From assembly GCA_019915015.1 (NCBI GenBank), contig JAHBBC010000013.1, positions 620,001 through 684,000 on the forward strand: a DNA stretch of 64,000 nucleotides. Reading direction: 5' to 3'. The notes beneath the pieces are model-generated. The model was given only the letters and a program-made list of their open reading frames with translations. It was not told where the DNA came from and ran no database searches. The position numbers were made by a program, and so were the translations under genes. Shown in pieces: positions 60,325-64,000 of this stretch. Source of the stretch: Auriscalpium vulgare. Taxonomy: Eukaryota; Basidiomycota; Agaricomycetes; Russulales; Auriscalpiaceae. Every line of letters starts with the position of its first letter. Position 1 is the stretch's first letter.

Positions 60325-60924
60325 ATGTCGGATTTTCAGACGAACATCACGCCAATTGCTCCCCTAGCACCGCAGGGGGACGGCTCGGCAGCAATACCCG
60401 AGGGTGGGCCGCAAGACACGCCAGAGCCCGCACCCATTACCGAGCAGGAGGTCGGCGAGTACCGCGAGCAGGATCGCTATCTCCCCGTGCGTATTACCAA
60501 TTACACGCCTTCCACAGCATACTGACGCGTCTTTAGATTGCCAATGTCTCGCGTATCATGAAGAACGCGGTACCGCCGACCGCGAAGATCGCAAAAGACG
60601 CGAAGGAGTGCGTGCAGGAGTGTGTCTCCGAGTTCATCAGCTTCATCACATCCGAGGCGGCGGAGAAGTGTCAGCTTGAGAAGCGCAAAACCATCGGTGG
60701 CGAGGACATCCTCTATGCGATGATCTCCCTGGGCTTTGAGAACTATGCCGAAACACTGAAGATACATTTGGCGAAGCTACGGCAGGTGCGTCCTCAAGCC
60801 TGGCGGGTTTTGGCCCCGCCTTGTGCAACTTATGGACCGTTGTTTGCTCACATAGCCCCAGAGTGCCGCCAGCTCGAGTGCGAAGGCAGCAGAACCTGCT
60901 GAAGGGCGGATCGAGGAGGACTAG
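60325..60924 (+). CDS. HAP3: NF-YB / Hap3 CCAAT-binding subunit
   Basis: Exons 60325-60486, 60537-60785 and 60856-60924 join in phase to 159 residues. Residues about 50-137 form the H2B-like histone fold: [83 protein letters not shown]. This is the near-invariant NF-YB core. It pairs with NF-YC and recruits NF-YA to CCAAT boxes. The N-terminus is acidic and Pro-rich, and the C-terminal tail is short. The third exon could also start 6 bases later (CAG/AGT), removing two residues. Confidence 0.97.
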
Positions 60925-61275
60925 ACTGAGGCATGTGTTCTCTCCTGTGATTGTGCGCGTAATGTAAGTGTAAAGTTCTTGCTATCTGTCCCATTAGACC
61001 GCCCATAGGAATATTTCCAACTGCTCCCCGCAGCGCTCGCACTGTTCTAGATTCGCGCAATATCGCCAGCGCATAACACTCAGGCTAGTGCTAGGCAACA
61101 AAGCACGTTGTTGCTGGGGATCAGACTGAGACGCCACAGCGATATCAGTAGACTGTAGATACATCCTCTGGATAGCTTTTGCATGGGTCGAGGTTGGATA
61201 GAATAATTCGAGACGAGAGTGCAAGTCGGCTCCCTCGTGGCCCGATATTGAGCACGTGAGAGTTTAGGGCAGGCT
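60925..61275. other. Intergenic, NF-YB 3' end and SEC31 promoter
   Basis: No coding signal is seen. It lies between tandem genes. Confidence 0.6.
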
Positions 61276-64000
61276 ATGCAACCCGACACGTCGACCATTC
61301 CCTCCTTGAACGCGCAGTCCATCACAGCCCTTGCTCCCCAACTACGCTCGCAAATGAAGCTCAAGGAGATACACAGAACGTCAACATTTGCGTGGTCTCC
61401 GCTGTCCACGCCGTTGCTGGCAACGGGGACAGTCGCCGGCGCACTTGATGAATCCTTCAGCAACGACAGCCAACTCGAGATCTGGGCCCCCAACTTCCTC
61501 GACAAGCAGGAGTATGAGCTGGGCGCAGAAGGGCAATCAGGCCCAAAGGGCGTCGTGACGAACAGCGCGCGGTGAGTAGTCTGAAATTGTGTTCTGCGAT
61601 GTTCTGAAGCGCCGGCAGATTCAACCGCATAGCTTGGGGTTACGCTGATGGGTCCCGCCAGCAAGGCATTATCGCTGCGGGCATGGAGAATGGAGAATTA
61701 GGCATCTGGGATCCTGAAAAGATTGTCGCTCAAGCAGAGTGAGCCCGTTACTATCATATCGTGACCGTCGCTAACTTAGTCGCCAGCCCCTCCGAGTCCC
61801 TGATTTTCAAGAACAACACGCACACAGGCCCCGTTCGCGGCCTCGACTTCAATCCCATTCAGACGAGTCTTTTCTCCTCTGGCGCAATCAACGGGGAGGC
61901 GAGTCTTCCGCATCTACTCCGGCATCCCGCTGACCTCGCCTCATAGATCTACATATGGGACCTGAAGGATCCGAGCAAGCCGTACTCTCCTGGCGCTCGC
62001 AGCTCGAAACTTGACGAAATCACGGCTCTCGCATGGAATAATCAAGTGCCGCACGTACTCGCTACAGCAAGCAGCACTGGATACACGGTCGTGTGGGACT
62101 TGCGAGGCAAGCGGGAAGTTGTCGCGCTGGCGTACGGCGGCGGCACTGGCACCCTTGCGGGAGGCGCGTCTGGCGGTCGCCGTGGCATGAGTGATGTTGC
62201 CTGGCATCCGGACAACGTGAGTGCTAACTTGCTCGGCGTATGGCTGCATTACTTGAGCTCTTTTACAGGCGACCCGACTTGTCACTTCTTCAGAAGACGA
62301 TGCCTCCCCTGTCATCATGGTTTGGGACCTCCGCAATGCCCGCGCCCCTGAAAAGGTTTGTGCTCGGCTCAGTCAACAAACCCTCACGCTGATGACGTCA
62401 CTGCAGATACTGACGGGCCACGAGAAAGGCGTGCTTTCTCTGTCGTGGTGCAAGCAAGACGCGGATTTGCTCTTGTCGAGCGGGAAAGACAACCGTGCCC
62501 TATGCTGGAACCCACAGACGTCGGAAATCATCGGCGAGGTGTGTGCTTCCCATCAATCGCCGGGTGCACCACGTTGATCGTTTCCTCTAGCTCCCGTCCG
62601 CAGACAACTGGGCGTTCCAGGTCCAATGGAGTCCTCGCAATCCCGATCTCCTTGCAACGGCTTTCTTCGACGGGACCATCAGCGTGCACTCCGTCCAGTC
62701 CACGAACGACAGCGCTGAGGGGGATATCACTGCTGCAACGCCCAGGCCGGATGGTGCGGATGTATTCGATGATCCCGGGTTCTCGCGCTCGACCCAGCCT
62801 ACTTTCACGCTCAAGCAACCGCCGAAGTGGCTGCGTCGCCCTGTATCGAGCTCCTTTGGCTACGGCGGCCAGTTGGTATCGGTCTCGAACCTACCGTCTG
62901 CCCAGGGTCGCCATCAAAGTGGCGTCGTTCATCTGCGCAAGGTGGTCACGGAGGACAGCATCATCACGCGCGCGGAGCGGCTTCGCGCTGCCGTCGAGTC
63001 TGGGGACCTCTCGGTGCTCGCTCAGGAGCGTGGCAGGGACGCCGAGGCTAAGTCGGAGGAGAGCGTGGCGAGCTGGAAGGCGTTGTTGAGCTTGTTCCGC
63101 GCAGATTCGAGGGAGGAGCTCATCACTCTACTTGGGTTCTCCAAGGAAGCGATTGCCGCTCGCGTAGCGGAGGCTGTCGCCACGCTGAAGCCCACTTCGG
63201 CTGCCCAGGAGATCGCCGCCGCCACGACGCTCAAATCATTTTCTGAGGAGGACCTCACAGACGCCAAGCCCCACGAGCCAGTCGTCTCCTTCGCCGAGCC
63301 GGAACGTAGTCCTTCGGAGGCCGGCGAGGATCCCCTCGATGCCGTAGGACGCGCTCTGGAGGCGACGCCGTCGGAGGTCAGCGCAAGCGCCGCGTCGGAT
63401 AACACGAACACCCCGCTGGCCGATGGCGAGTCCACGACTACTGCGCCGAGTCTGTTTGGGGACGAGAACGCGGCGGGGACGCCTCAGCTGGATGCCGCTG
63501 CGGATTTCTTCAGCACGATGGGTCTCGGGTCACAGAACGCAGAGGATGTGCAGGTCGTGCCCCACACGAACTATGGCCTGGATTCGTCGGTCGCTGCGAC
63601 GATCGGCTCGGGCCCCTCCTCGGTCGCTTCGGAGAGTATCAAGAGCAACACGTTCCGTATCTACCCTCCTGACGAGTCAGAGACAGATCGTTTGGTGACT
63701 AAGGCCGTCGTTGTCGGTGACTTCGAGTCTGCGGTCTCTCTATGCCTCTCCTCCGATCGATTCGCAGACGCGATCCTCCTTGCTGTCAAGGGTGGTCCTG
63801 AGCTCCTCGCACGCACACAGAAGGCATACTTTGAACGGCGCACCATCTCCCTACCCTATCTCCGGTTGTTCCAGTCGATCGTCACTAACGATCTTGCCGA
63901 TATTGTCCAGAACGCGGACCTGCAGGAGTGGCAGGAAATCTTTGTCGTGCTGTGCACCTTCGCAAGCCAGGAGGAGTTCCCCAGCCTTACCGAACAGCTT
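61276..64000 (+). CDS. SEC31: COPII coat protein Sec31, 3' end outside window
   Basis: Exons 61276-61571, 61619-61738, 61787-61898, 61947-62216, 62269-62355, 62407-62538 and 62591 onward join in phase; 809 codons are in the window and the frame is open at the end. WD40 repeats fill the first 390 residues: [129 protein letters not shown] region with helical ACE1-like segments ([32 protein letters not shown]) follows. Sec31 forms the outer cage of ER-to-Golgi vesicles and stimulates Sar1 GTPase. The intron at 61899-61946 starts with GC rather than GT. The Pro-rich middle and C-terminus should lie beyond the window. Confidence 0.95.

Overview
The window is nuclear DNA of a filamentous basidiomycete, most likely an Agaricomycete and possibly a polypore. 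Almost every gene is cut by short GT-AG introns (mostly 46-70 nt). Clear fungal orthologues are present: tRNA ligase, Exo70, Sec31, NF-YB, ribosomal eL14 and an E(z)-type methyltransferase. There are also lineage-typical families: BTB/POZ proteins, RBR ubiquitin ligases, and NO VEIN/sacsin-like ATPases. I rebuilt the gene models by hand, joining exons at splice sites and checking reading phase across every junction. Start codons and 5' ends are the least certain parts. I found no tRNA, rRNA or CRISPR.

Layout. (1) 1-973: 3' part of a BTB gene. (2) About 1-14.4 kb: two gene-poor, GC-rich, repeat-bearing stretches of roughly 5.8 kb each, around a single bHLH-zip transcription factor gene (6.8-8.6 kb). 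(3) 14.4-37.6 kb: an accessory region. It holds a BTB pseudogene, an unrecognised 1115-residue protein, two intact BTB genes, two BTB remnants, and a head-to-tail tandem pair of about 5.5-kb genes for giant GHKL-ATPase proteins of the NO VEIN family. (4) 37.6-64 kb: a mostly conserved block with an RBR E3 ligase, tRNA ligase, F-box protein, eL14, Exo70, a dimeric alpha/beta-barrel monooxygenase-like protein, two unrecognised proteins, an eIF4E/4EHP-like cap-binding protein, an E(z) SET methyltransferase, NF-YB and Sec31 (runs off the end).

The conserved genes have unrelated housekeeping jobs: tRNA splicing, translation, exocytosis, ER export, chromatin and transcription. They are arranged as divergent pairs with short shared promoters (RBR/tRNA ligase, eL14/Exo70, E(z)/NF-YB) and convergent pairs.

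The strongest candidate for an undescribed system is the accessory region. The NO VEIN-like pair combines an N-terminal GHKL ATPase with a C-terminal NOV_C domain that keeps a nuclease-like ExK motif, and it sits beside a BTB family that is expanding and decaying. A second candidate is the RBR ligase, whose N-terminal half carries Cys and Asp-x-His segments resembling a papain-like deubiquitinase. Both readings are inference from motifs.
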